A stretch of DNA of 64,000 nt from Theobroma cacao (taxonomy: Eukaryota; Streptophyta; Magnoliopsida; Malvales; Malvaceae), in NCBI RefSeq assembly GCF_000208745.1, contig NC_030851.1, positions 9,707,387 through 9,771,386 of the forward strand. The letters run 5' to 3'. Below are positions 25,378-37,017 of the stretch, piece after piece (the first letter of the stretch is position 1; every line of letters begins with the position of its first letter). Under the pieces are notes generated by a model. It was not told the origin of the DNA, searched no databases, and saw only the letters and a program-made list of their open reading frames with translations. The position numbers and the translations under genes were made by a program.

Positions 25378-25791
25378 ACTATAATATTAATTTAACTCTT
25401 TTTTAAATATGCAAGGTTAACATTCTGGGCATCGAAGGGCAGGAAGGCCTTGATTTTTTTCGACGATTGGAGATGCCGACAGAGTTGATGGACAACCAAC
25501 AGATTGATGCATGCATCAGTGTGTTGTGTAAGCGGGCGTGCGAGCACCATCCACAACACTACAAGCAGAGAATATGCATCGTTGACACCACATTCTATAT
25601 AAGTACATTATATTTTACTAAGTTGTAATTATTCAAATGTATGGGGTTTAGGGTTACTTAATTGCATCTAACTATTGTGCATAACGTAATTGACAGCTTA
25701 TTTTGCTCCATCTGAGCCAAGAAATGCAGTCTTCCCCCATCGAGAAGATATTCAAGCCCAGTGAGGCGGTTATGCCAAACGATGTGCTTGA

Positions 25792-28197
25792 GTATATGTC
25801 ATAACGTGCGGGTCCGAGAACCCGACCGCCAAACGCGGGCAAAAATTAAATCGTTTAGGAGTCGCCATCAATCTTTTTTTTATCTAGGTGTGATTGGCCA
25901 CCTATTAACCCGATTCTAATCGACGAAGTCCTAAATTAATTTTAGGTCCGTCGAAAGAACGAGAACCGATCCACGTCTTTTTAGAGATGGGTTCGGGAGT
26001 GCGGTTACGCACGGAGAAGGGTTAGCACCTCCGTGGCGCCCATTCCATGAACGGTACCATTTATTCTTAAGTTATCCTATTATAGCCTACTTTTGATTTA
26101 ATCCCTACTTATTAACTAAATTTTTATTAAATTGACTGCTTGAGTCTTTTATTTGGTTTTACGTATGCATGTGATGCAAGCGTAAAATAATGTCATGACT
26201 CGTTTATTTTAAATAATGTGGTCGGTAATCTTTTATTGGAAAATTATTCGAAGACCATCCCAACGCTTTGGTGAAGTCTCGAAATTCTCCTCACCTAGAG
26301 ATATCCTCGGAAGAACTCGTCTCTACAAGCTCTTCAGGGAAATCCCATCATCGAAATTCCCGCGCCATTCGCAAAATAAATGTGGCGTGCTATGACAGGA
26401 TAAAATGTTGATGTCTACATGTACTCGTTTATTGACTTAGGTGATTCATAATTCACCCAACTATGTATTTAAATATTTATCACCTTATTTATATACTTAG
26501 TGTTACTTAATTATTTATTATTATTTTTTAGAGTTTCCTATTTAAATCTATAGTCTTTAACTAGCATAGTGAATTAATATTCCATCTTATGTATTATTTT
26601 TCTTTTTTAATCAAATAAATAATTAATTAAATTAATGGTTAACTTAATTTTATTTAATGATATTTATTTGCTAATTAACTGACTACACTAACCTAGATTT
26701 AAATGTGATATTGTGTAGATTTACTTTTCTCAATATATATTATTATTTTAGCAACGATTATTTGAGTTGATGGGTATTGAAATTTGGAGTTCGGATTTAT
26801 CCCGACGCTTCGGTGAAAATCAGTCTCAAACTTCGCATTAAAAAAAATCCACTTAGAAGAGGCAACTCTTTACCTCTCATAGGTGAAATTTTTCAAATAA
26901 TCATTTCATTCATTATTTTTATTTTTATTATTATTATTATTTTATTATTTTATTTCTTCTCATTTACTTATCATTATTGCTATATCTATTTTAAAAAAAC
27001 AAACTAAATCTATTATGAATTTTCTTATTATATATATATATATATATATATTTCTCTAAACTATGCATCTTTACTATTATTTTTTATTATTACTATCATT
27101 ATTATTTTTGATTTTTTAATATTAAATATAAGCATTCATATTATATATATTTCTTTCCTAGAAAAAAAAATAAATGCATTTTAATTAAAGTGGGCTAGAC
27201 CCAACACTAACTAAAACAAACCCAAGCAAAAAAAAGAAAAGAGTTATACCTTGTTGGGTTACGATTGGCCCAATTCGGAGACCCACAAAAAGCCCGAGTC
27301 TGCTGCACTGGATCTGACTTCCTAGGTCCACTAAACTGAGCCCAAAACGCACCACTTGGAGTGTTTGTTTGGCAACTTGTGCTCCTCCAAAACGGTGTCG
27401 TTTTGGAGTCCTTAAACCTAAGTATTTAAGCTTTCTTTTTCTCTTCTCCTTTCATTTTTCTGCCCTCTTTTCTCTCTCTAGCCGTCGGCCTCTCTACCTT
27501 CTCTCTAAAATTTTTCCCCTCTCTCTCTCTTTCTCTTATGGCCGGCACTTCCATAGTTTTCCCCACCTAGACCGGTGAGACTTCAGCCTCTCTCCCTAGA
27601 AGCCTCTTCCCTTCCGATCGACGGATCTAGCACTCCTTGCCTCGGTCGATGGTGACCCAATCAAGTTTACCCTTTCCTTTGTCAGTGGCCGGTATACCGG
27701 CCCCGAAAAGCTTTGGCTTCCACTCTCTTTTAGCCGGCACTCCAAAGATCTAACCCTTCCCTCAAAGCTCACCAATCTCCCTCACTCAAACCAAACCGAA
27801 TCCAAATCATAGCCCCCTGCCCTCTCTCATTTTTTTGTATATATGTTTTTTGTGCTTTTTTTTTTCTTGTTGTTTTTTTTTATTTTTTGCTTGTGGCTAG
27901 GTAGCTTGCTGGTAAATTTAGGATTTTTGATCTCCTCCCCTCCTTTTGGTTTTGCAGGTGGTGTCCTTAAAAGCTAGGTTGTCCAAAAATTTGGACAACC
28001 CGGCAATGGGGTTCTGGCACCAAGGAGTTGGTGGCCAGAGCCCCATCATGCATGGTGGTTAGGGAAGGGATGGTTGGGCGTATGCCCAGCCATTCCTTCT
28101 CTCTTTTTTTTTAAATTATTTTATTTTATATTTTATTTTATTACAATTTAATTTTTTTAATTAATTTTTTATTCATTTTTTAGGTGTCTACAGTATA
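25792..28197 (-). mobile_element. solo LTR (Tat-like gypsy) with perfect GTATA duplication
   Basis: GTATA at 25792-25796 and 28193-28197 flank a 2396-bp unit that starts TGTCATAACGTGCGGG and ends TAGGTGTCTACA on the plus strand. Read on the minus strand it starts TGTAGACACC and ends ACGTTATGACA, like the LTR at 40665-43743, which fixes its orientation as minus. The GC-rich block at 25940-26050 and the C+T-rich block at 27430-27620 are LTR sequence. The 69-codon frame at 27369-27578 is a by-product of that composition. It disrupts the C48 part of the MULE A protease gene. Confidence 0.88.
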
Positions 28198-28640
28198 CAA
28201 GGGGTGGGAGACCTCCGTGGGGTTTGCCATGGCATGAGGTTGACTCAATTCTCGTATCGTGCTTTTTCGACGGCCACTGAGTGGTAGTGCACATTAACTT
28301 GCTGAAATGGACTATGATGTTAGTGGACTCATCGTACAGTCAAAAAGAAGCACAGAAGTCCAGCTTGTGTGATAAGTAGATGAGTCCACTAACATCATTG
28401 TTTCCCATTATATGCCATCAAGCGGGGTACTTTGTCAACTCGGGCCATCAAAAACGACTTTTGACGTGGATGATGTATAGGTTAAATGAGAAGATCCCGA
28501 TACAGCAAGATTTGTGCAGTTACAGGGATTGAGTTATAGCCTCGTTGCAGTGGTTGATCGGCTCGAAGGATCACACGCTGAAGGCAAACACCATAAAAGG
28601 CATTCGAACAAAGTTTGCCCTTGAGATTTTTGCTAATAGC

Positions 28641-28924
28641 TTAAGTTGTTAAATTTTTTAATTTATTTATTCTTTTTCAATCTGTAAATAACATTAACAT
28701 TATTCTGTATCATTTCCATATTATTCTTTTTTGTATCATTTACATATTATTCTTTGTATTCATTCATGTGATAAGCATACGGGGTCCAATAAGAAGAACA
28801 TTGTTTTTTTCTTATTCATATCGTAAAGTTTGTTAGTATTTTACACAATTTACATGACAACATTCATTCATTTGCATATACTAACCCCTTTTGACTTCTT
28901 TACTTTATAGCTTATATGACATGT
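28641..28924. other. AT-rich spacer inside MULE A
   Basis: Follows the decayed protease gene. No coding or RNA signature seen. Confidence 0.4.
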
Positions 28925-29530
28925 TGAATTGCATTGCGTGACATAGGGTTGTAAGCAGTTGTTATTGAATTGTGTGAATGGTGGAGATGGAATCGCGTCA
29001 CCAGTTAATATTGATTCGCGGGAGTATTTGTTATGGAGTGATGCTGAGTACTAAATTTTGAATCACGTTAGTAGTTACTATGGAATCGCGTCACTAATCC
29101 ACTTGGAATCGTGTGAGTAGTAAATATGGTTCGCGTGAACCGTTAAGATTTAAAATCGCGTAAGTATTTGATATTGACTCCCGTTAGTAGTAAATATGGA
29201 GTGGCGTTACTAGTTAATATGGAAGCACGTGACATGACTTTTTTTTGTGAAATCGTGTGACTAGTTGATATTGACTCGCGTGAGTAATATATATGGAGTG
29301 GCGTTACTAGTTATTATGGAATGGTGTGAGTATTTATTCTAAAATCGTGTGAATAGAAAAATGGAGTGGCGTGACTGGCTATTATGGAATTGTGTTACTA
29401 GTTGATATGGAGTCACATGAGTAGTATATATGGAGTGGCGTTATGAATTCTTATTGAATCGCATGACTAGAGGATATGGGATCACGTGACTAGTTGAGCT
29501 TGCATCGTGTGACTCACCTATTGTGTGTCA
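28925..29530 (+). repeat. middle array of GCGTGAC motifs in MULE A
   Basis: Some 20 units of roughly 28-32 bp, pattern GAATCGCGTGACTAGTTGAT or GAGTGGCGTTACTAGTTATT with ATATGG spacers. Same motif orientation as the left array. Confidence 0.8.
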
Positions 29531-29853
29531 TGTTCTTCGAAAAAGGGTAAGCCAATTATCATGGACAATATCAAACCATAACTCAACCCCAAGCACTATC
29601 ATAACAAAATATCAAGTTGAACACCCTAAACCCTCAACCGGATGAAAGTTAAAGCACATGTTGAGGGAATTTAAAGAAAACAAAATACCACAACTCAATT
29701 ATGAGAAATACAAACTACAGTATCCCTAATCCAGTTATACAAACAACTCTCAAATATGAATGTTCATCCGATATGGTTGACTCAGCCAGAACCAATGACA
29801 ACTGACTTCCTTTTTCTCTAAGGTTAATGACAAAGAAACTCATCTGAGGACAG

Positions 29854-31059
29854 TCAATTCTGTCGCGCTTCTGCTGCCCGAACAGCTATATATGTTCTTT
29901 GCATTAGAAGATTCTCAACATTTTGTATCCTCAATTCCAATGCTTGTATTTTAGCAGTTTGATTACTGAGTTTCTCATCAATTCTCAGAAGCATATTATA
30001 CATCATTGGAAACAGGAACTCTAAATGATTGTCTGGATGAAGTATCATGGGCAGGATGAACTGGGCTGCCTTCGATAGAGTTCAATGGCTCATCAAGACT
30101 CAAGTCATATCCCCTTTTCACGAGCCATCGAAACGAGAGATTACGAGGCCTGCGACTGGTCCAATCAGCTAGATACCTATTGCTCCATATCCCTTTCTTC
30201 TTAACTAGAGCCGATATGATGTTCCCGTATGGAAAGGTCGTCTCTTCTCGCATGGCAACTTGTCTCGTTCTCATTATCATATATTCTGCAATATTCACGC
30301 CAAATTTGCTTCTAATTGTTTCCATCATCCACAAATCCCCAACGCTAATATGTCTTAAATGACTGATCCTTCCCTGTAATGTGACACCAAAAAATTATGT
30401 ACCAACCTATTCGGTGCAAAATTCAAATGACGAGCAGAACATGACTCTGTGGTGTATGGTTTTATTTTGCCTATCACTTGAGCCCACATGCGGGACAGGT
30501 CATATGATGAGGGAGGGCTGTATTGTTCGTGTCTATACTCCGTTTTCAAGAGCTTCCCAATATCAAAAGTAGTCACTGTAAACTTTATTCCTTCCAAAAA
30601 CACGTTCAAAATAAATGGGTCAAAATCTCTAGGATTTTCAAATTCATTTTCACTCAGGAGAATGCTGGAGTAAAATTTCCTAACAAGAGTCGAGCTATAA
30701 TCAAAATATGGAAAGGTACTTAGACCCTTAAGTTTACCCATGTCGAAAAACGAAAATAAGTCCCCCTCAAGGTATATGTTTTCCTTTAAGCTTTCCCAAT
30801 CTACCATTTTTCCGCACGATATCATGGCATTCTCTATTACCCAATACCTACCGCCATGTGATATGTCCTTACACCGTAAGGGAGAGCACAGATCATTACT
30901 TGGTTCAATTGAAAAACCAACTGATGCGGCAAGCAGTTGAAGATCTAGTTTCCATTTCTTCCTTGATCGTAGGCCAGAGTATTCATCATCACCCATACTT
31001 TTGTCGCCATTGTCACAGACATTAGGTTTGCTCGAAGATGCGGCCATTGCTGAAGACAA
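29854..31059 (-). pseudogene. putative plant transposon protein-domain gene in MULE A
   Basis: 31059-30355 opens MSSAMAASSSKPNVC, then LVRKFYSSILLSE, NVFLEGIKFTVTTFDIGKLL, and ends ARHLNFAPNRLVHNFLVSHY. 30334-29996 continues in another frame with DLWMMETIRSKFGVNIAEYM, EETTFPYGNIISALV, GIWSNRYLADW. 30048-29854 overlaps in a third frame and is a coiled-coil-like tail (MLLRIDEKLSNQTAKIQALE). The KFYSSI..., then NFLVSHY... then PYGNIISALV order resembles the putative plant transposon protein domain (Transposase_32 type), which has no settled function. A ~1-nt indel near 30365 breaks the first two parts. The rest of the reading is long and clean, so the gene died late or uses a short intron there. 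Confidence 0.6.
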
Positions 31060-32089
31060 TGCAAGATGATTTAGCTTTAGTGGTTTAACTTCTCTTCACC
31101 CTTAAACTAAGTTTGGAATGGTTGGAAGATGAAACGACAGCTATCGATATATTCATAAGTTATGGATAGATATTGGGATGACTGGTATATGAAAGAAACA
31201 GTTGGAAGCTATCTTATGCTTTTCATGTTTTTTGATTACAACGGTCGACATTAAGAACAACTATTATTATACATCATTTTTAGGGCAAAAATATGAAGCA
31301 GGATGCCAAAATCAATCACGTAAATATTATTAAATATTTTGTGCTTTATTTAATGGTTTACAAAGAAAAATAAATTATGAAGGAGTATAATGAATTTGAT
31401 GATCCAACAAATAGGCTAAGTACTATAATTGGAATTTGATGATCCAACTATGCAATGGCATTTTTGTAAATAAGGGGAACTGTAGTCAACTATAAGATAA
31501 ATATCCAATTTTTTTCAGTACTTTCTCCTCACTTCTAGTAGCTTCTTCTTTTTTTTCTTCCCATCCTTTTTCCTCAATAAACGTTTTCCATATTGCATGG
31601 AAGCCATCCCTTGAAACCTCCATAACTTTCTCAAAGTAACTTCAATTATCATACTTTGGTACACTTTTTAAAACCTCTATAACTTTCATAGGATTCTTTG
31701 TGTTCTTTCACTTTTTCACTTCAAAGATCCTTAAAAGTCTTTCCTCAATACTTTCTCTCACTAGCTAGATGTCAAAAAATGAAAATAAGTCACCCTCAAG
31801 CTTTCCTCAACTTTGGTGGTTCAACTTTTCTTCACCCTTAAACTAAGTTTGGAACGGTTCAAAGATGGAACAGCAGCTATCGATGTATTTATAAGTGGAA
31901 ATTGTGGAAAATGACCTTCGTAGTAAGATGACTTCAAAAACGCCTTATAATGTATCGATAGCTATTTCAAAATTGTGGAAGATGAAACGGAAGCTATCGA
32001 TATATTCATAAGCTATCGATACTCAAGTAGGTCTAGAACAACTGAACATGGAAAAAGTAGCAAATGTAAGAGATATTTACCCAAATTGG
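31060..32089. other. spacer with internal duplications in MULE A
   Basis: A segment 'acccttaaactaagtttgga' plus 'cagctatcgatatattcata' at ~31097-31160 recurs at 31825-31893 and in part at 31987-32022. 31768-31800 also repeats a piece of the coding sequence at 30738-30770. These look like duplicated promoter-side fragments of the minus-strand gene at 29854-31059. Confidence 0.55.
31895..31942 (+). repeat. second isolated MULE-end-like sequence
   Basis: TGGAAATTGTGGAAAATGAC followed by CTTCGTAGTAAGATGACTTC and AAAAACG matches the reverse complement of the right end of MULE A over ~48 bp. It sits in the spacer, in left-end orientation. Confidence 0.7.
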
Positions 32090-32940
32090 CGCATTATTTT
32101 TCTGATTCACTGCATCACTGCCTAAACATGTGAGAGAATATCTTCTTGCTCAGAAGTAAACATGTCTAATCTTTGTATTGTAGCAGTGTACATTACAGCC
32201 ATACTAAAATCATCATTCATGAGTCCAGCTGACTTCAGAGGACGATTCTTCTTACTAGCATCTGAAGCCCAACGACGTGAGCCCCTACACTGTCATGTGG
32301 TTTGAGTAAACATGTTTTTCACTTTGAGTGCTACCCAAACCATTTGGTGTATCGCAGCCATTTAAACTTGCTGGTTAATTTGACTCATCAAGAGAGCCTC
32401 AACCTTCATAACATTCTAGTGACTTGTGTTGTTCCTAGCCACTAGATTTAGAAGAATCGTCCAAGGTTTTTGTAGGAATGACATCTTCTGTTCCCTAACC
32501 AGACTGTGGCAGTGCATCACTAGCATAAGGTTTTTCACGGTCTTCCTCCATTGTTCCCCAACTAGTTTTAGCTTCCCCACCATTGGACTTGAAAGTTTTC
32601 TCTTCCATATGGACATTTTGTGTATCTTACTTTTCATTCCCCAACCAGACAATTCAGTTTGCTCTTTCATACAAGTTCATCCACTTTGAGAGAGACATCT
32701 TGTGTTTTAGATTTGTTTTTCCCCCAGTCACCCCACTCAATTTGCTTCGTTGTACTGGTCACAGCTGCTGCAACATCTTATGTTTTAGATTTGCTTGTCT
32801 TCCAATCACAACAGTCATTTTGCTTCGTTGTTCTAGTCATAGTTGCTGCAACATCATGTGTTGCAAATATCATCCCTACACTATGTCAAACTCTGTCAAA
32901 CTCAAGTTGAAATAGTATTATTCAATGCAAATATCAATGG
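32090..32940 (-). pseudogene. decayed minus-strand coding region with ~25-residue repeats
   Basis: On the minus strand between ~32870 and 32680 a unit meaning DVAA.VT.TTKQ...DWKKSKSKTQ occurs about twice in one frame with stops. Further down, 32260-32090 has KKNRPLKSAGLMNDDFSMAV and MYTATIQRLDMFTSEQEDIL before a stop. No known domain is recognised. It lies between the transposase and the 31059 gene in the same orientation, so it may be a lost third gene or a far exon of one of them. Confidence 0.35.
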
Positions 32941-32999
32941 CCAATTCGAAACAATCCCTAACAACTGACTTCTGAAGGGCCACTATCTTCAGGTACGAC

Positions 33000-35996
33000 A
33001 CCTATATCGTTATCAGAGTTTGTAGTCCACATTGGACAGCGATTTCGTGTGTGCCCGGGTTGTCTGCAAATTGCATATGCCTTGGGTCGTCGTCGTCAAG
33101 CCTTTGGTTGAGCAGATGATGTTTCCCCATTTTTCGTTGAACCTGCAAACGAAGTCTGACAATTTTGTCTATTATGAGACAGGCTCTTACATTGAGAACA
33201 TCTACGTCATTCACTGACTTCCCCAGCTGATGGAATCCTTTTCTTCTTAGGTTTTTTCGCTTGACCTCGCCAACTTGGTGGCAAAATGATAATTTATTGA
33301 ACGTCATCGGGGATGTCCCACTCACTGGGATGCCCAACAGGGCGAAATGGAACCGCATATCCTTCTGCCCAAGATCAAGTCTTGTAATAGTCCGAGCAGA
33401 ATTCAATGGCTGCACGTTTGCACTTACTGCCAAGGTAATGAAATCACAATTGGCGAACAATGTAAAAATTCAATTCATCATGCACAATGTAACAAAACAT
33501 GATTGTTCATACCTTATTGCAGCCATGGCATGCGTGTAGAGGAGTAGATCGGTCTGGAACTCATCGCATGAACAAGTCTTTGTGGAGAGGTTCACCACTC
33601 TGTCCTTAGTCTCGCCTATAACTTGAAACTCCACCCTAATCGATTGCTTGTATGAAAAAGTGACATGCTTCATTGAACCGTCTGTTCAACAGATCGGTAG
33701 CCCAAGGGCTGAGGGGCATGGTCAAATTCAATGCCTTATTATGCTGGTTATGGAACCAACGTTGAAACATGCCTCTGATGCACTCAATCAACACCGCTAT
33801 TGGCATTTTTCTTGCATGCCTCAAGCAAGAGTTAATACACTCCGCAATGTTGGATGTCATTAGCTTGTATCACCTTACTGGAGACCGTGCAAGTGCCCAT
33901 CTCTCAGGGCCTAATCTTATAAGGCTGTCATAAGTAGGTTTGCAAAGCTGTTTCAGCTGATTCATATGTCTGTTAAAATCGGCGAGCCTATAGCAGTTGA
34001 CGACCATGGTAAAAATCGCAGCAACATCTTCGCTCTTGAACCTGTTTTTAACGTTTTTCCCTAAGTGGTAATTGCATAAACTGTGATGAACGTCCTTGTA
34101 CACTTTCTCAACTGCATTCTTAATGCTAAGATGCTGATCAAAAATGAACATTGCATTTTCAAGACAACCAATCGCACGACGTAATTGGTTAGGAAACCAT
34201 GACCAAGACTCTTCGTCTTCGATGTGGCCAATGCCAAATGCAAGTGGATATATCTGCTCATTCGCATCTTTGCATACTGCCACAAACAAAATACCCTTGA
34301 ATATGCTTTTCAGATGTGTGGCATTGATAACGACTACAGGCTGCATTACAGCACTAAACCCCCGAATACATGACCCGAACGCCCAGAAACAATATTTGAA
34401 TCGTTGTTCCCCATCAGTAGCGACACACGTGACAGTATTGAGATTTTCACGTTCCAACATATGGAAATACGAGGGGAAGAGTTGGAATGACTCTTTCGAC
34501 GGACCGAACATAAGACTCTCTGTATACTCCTTCACTTGCCAGGCCTTACCATATAGGCATTGCAATCCCCATTTGTGATTCATCTCTTCTATTATTTCCT
34601 TTGGTCTCAAGGGGGTTACACAATTTTCTTGCACCCTACTAGAGATAAGCTCACCAATTACCTTCACGCTTGCAGTTCGGTACCCACATTGTAAACCATC
34701 ATCAGTACATGTATGTACCTTCTGGAACATCTGAAGTTGCCAATGTTCTCCCTCAAGCAACTTCGTTGCATGCAAAGCAAACTTGCATGCCTTATCCTTA
34801 CAACCAACCTCAAAACGAGCATGACATGACTTTTTAACTCTAACCACAAAATGCTCTTTTGCAAACATGCTCAAAGCTCGTTTTAATTCAGCCTTCGATG
34901 GAAACACTTTTTCGTGATATAAGTGGTCGTCCATTGATCTAGATTCCTCACTCCCAACTATTTGGAAGGATATCATATCTAGCCCGGGAAAAATCCATTG
35001 ACGAGATACCCCTGTATTTACCCTCTCTTGATCACTGTCTTTAGGCGAACGAATGCCATTCTCAAGTGCTATGGCGTTCTCGTAAATAGGGTCCACACCC
35101 TTAACATTTTCTAATTCAACAGTTCTACCATGGTCGTCCAAATCAACCTCTTCCAACACAACAATTGTGGTATAACCTGTATCGCCATCTGCATGATTGC
35201 AATCAGAAATGTCGGTCTGCTTAACCCTGTCATCCTCTGAATGGTCTTCATGTCTGCCAACGTAATCATCTTCACAATCATCACGTAACTCATCGTTCCG
35301 ATTCTCCTTGTCATCCTCTTCAACATCATCTTCAATCTGATCAGATGCATTGTCATCACTCACAACCATCATAGTGTCGTTTGCTAATGACAATGGACCC
35401 AATGCATTTCTAACCGACTGTTGTGTTTGTTGCAAAGTACCAAGTATTTTGTTCGATGCACATTTTGATTGAAATTGTGCAGACATCATTTGCAGACACT
35501 TCATGTGTGCGCCGAGCTACTGAAACCCATGAGGATACGTCAAACGTGATTGCCATGGTTGTTTGTTAAGAAATGCATGGTATGGTATGTCAGAATAATT
35601 AACATTCTGTTATTGGTGATTATTGTGTTGGATACCGTGCTCATGTGGAATATCGTTTGCATTTCTTACCTTAACCATCACAAACACAACAACTACCCTC
35701 TCATCTCGCAAAATACTTGCTACATCTTCATCATACCTGATGACTATGTGCAAAACCCCTGCGGCATGGCTGAGCGGTGCATGTAGCTCGATTTCATTAT
35801 TATGTGAGTTGACCCCAACAACCTCTTTAACCAGCTTCACTAGTCCCAAAAATGATAAATCACTCCCAACACCCCTCACTCGTGTCTCACCACCCTTGTA
35901 AGTGTCATTGACCCAATGATCACTGTATGTAATCATAAGCTTCACATTTGACAGGCCGTTGAAATTTAATAAAAAATAAGTGTCACAATTAGTCAA
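33000..35996 (-). pseudogene. MuDR/MULE transposase gene of MULE A, full length but dead
   Basis: One frame runs from 35996 to the stop at 33870, broken only by single codons. Order: N-terminal PB1-like segment (35996-35610; YSDHWVNDTYKGGETRVRGV), acidic linker, MuDR DNA-binding domain (VFPSKAELKRALSMFAKEHF, then HARFEVGCKDKACKFALHAT), MULE DDE core (KGILFVAVCKDANEQIYPLA, ESWSWF, FIFDQHLSIKNAVEKVY, CNYHLGKN), TSNIAECINSCLRHARK, a SWIM zinc finger (CSCDEFQ..., near 33570), and a CCHC knuckle (CSQCKSLSHNRQNC, near 33180). Defects: in-frame stops at 35610-35612, 35517-35519 and 33870-33872; the first catalytic Asp is Asn (codon 34323-34325); frameshift near 33640; third SWIM ligand is Tyr; a second knuckle at ~33070 has lost its first Cys. 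Confidence 0.9.
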
Positions 35997-36089
35997 TTTA
36001 TCAAAAATTGCCCCTTAATGCATAGAAACCACTTATGCAATGCCTAAGTCACATTTGCCGATCACAGAAATTTAACAGAGATTAAATCT

Positions 36090-36880
36090 CACAATGTCTA
36101 ATACACATTAATGCAATGTCTAATAACTAGTGAACAAACGCCCCAAAACAATAGGCGAATTGCACAAGTCATGCGCAACCACTCTCGTAATACATAACAA
36201 CAGATCACGCAATATATAAAAATCAGTCACGCAAGCCTAAAAAGCTATTGAACAAAAGCCTCAAAACAACACATGACTTGCACAAGTCATGTGCCACCAC
36301 TCTCGCAATACATAATAACAGGTCATGTAATATATAAAAATCAGTCACGCAAGCCTAAAAAACTACTGAACAAAAGCCTCAAAAAAACACATGAATTGCA
36401 CAAGTCATGCGCCACCACTCTCGCTACAATAGGTAACTCAATATATAAAAACCAATCACGCACTGCCTAAAAAACTACTGAACAAAAGCCTCAAAACAAC
36501 ACATGAATTGCAAAAGTCAGTCACACACCACCAGGCTCGCAACACCTAAGAATAAGTCACTCAATGAATAATAAGCCTCAAAACAAGATGTGAATTGCAC
36601 AAGTCACGCACATTGAGTCTCGTAATACCTAATAATAAGTTAATCGATGCCTAATATCCACTCACGTTATGCCAACTTAAACAGTCATGTACTGGCCCAA
36701 CGTCACGTAATACATAACAACACGTCACCATAGGTACTCTATTCCATAAACATACAAACAACTCACACAATGTTTCAACAGAAGATATAGATTGCACAAT
36801 TCACACACCGCTTATAACCTTAAACCCTAATACCTAATAATAGATTACGCAATGCCTAACATCCACTCACGAAGTTATTC
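36090..36880 (-). repeat. right array of GCGTGAC motifs in MULE A
   Basis: About 20 units. On the plus strand they read AAGTCACGCAATGCCTAA and variants, which is the reverse complement of the left-array word. Inside is a higher-order ~110-130-bp unit (CCTCAAAACAACACATGA, then TTGCACAAGTCATG, CCACTCTCGCAAT) repeated about four times. Confidence 0.8.
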
Positions 36881-37017
36881 AGCATAATATAACTTAAATG
36901 AAGAAAATAAAAATAAGAAAAGACATGAGAAAATATATGCTCAATGAAATTTTTTCAAATTTTATTTATTAAATTCTCTGAAATAAAAGGAAATTATACA
37001 AAAAAATGAACCGTAGT

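Larger units (their letters stand above)
23018..28640 (+). pseudogene. DUF1985 plus C48 (Ulp1-like) protease gene of MULE A, interrupted
   Basis: Homologous exon by exon to the gene at 58472-62513. Exon 23018-23758 (after TTATGTTGCAG, ending CAG|GTAGTT) encodes NIHCKWSHLH, FKRTCFRHMMDVE, then the DUF1985 core TELWFAIGKTKACFSKREFC and LVTGLKF, then NVLFGQDYRRSVVPWLLSL. Exon 23853-24005 has FWALQAILEIRSLFER and PRMLKWQCDKRP. The exon from 24104 has LWAVRTLEPTA. 25416-25600 begins the C48 part (NILGIEGQEGLDFF, DACISVLCKRA, ICIVDTTFY). After the solo LTR, 28240-28330 has VVHINLLKWTMMLVDSS with the catalytic-region GHW read as GH-stop. In-frame stops also lie at 23078, 23501 and 23901. No catalytic Cys motif is recognisable. 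Ulp1-family enzymes cleave SUMO; this copy cannot. Confidence 0.82.

Noticed and set aside
27369..27578. 69-codon frame with Ser/Leu-rich end
   Set aside because: Inside the C+T-rich block of the solo LTR at 25797-28192; no domain.
28925..29530. Possible CRISPR-like array
   Set aside because: Units are variable, contiguous, without unique spacers, and the DNA is eukaryotic; it is a motif array of a MULE.
32583..32915. Plus-strand Cys/Ser-rich frames
   Set aside because: Antisense of the repetitive minus-strand reading; no domain.
34144..34578. 144-codon plus frame
   Set aside because: Shadow of the transposase coding strand.
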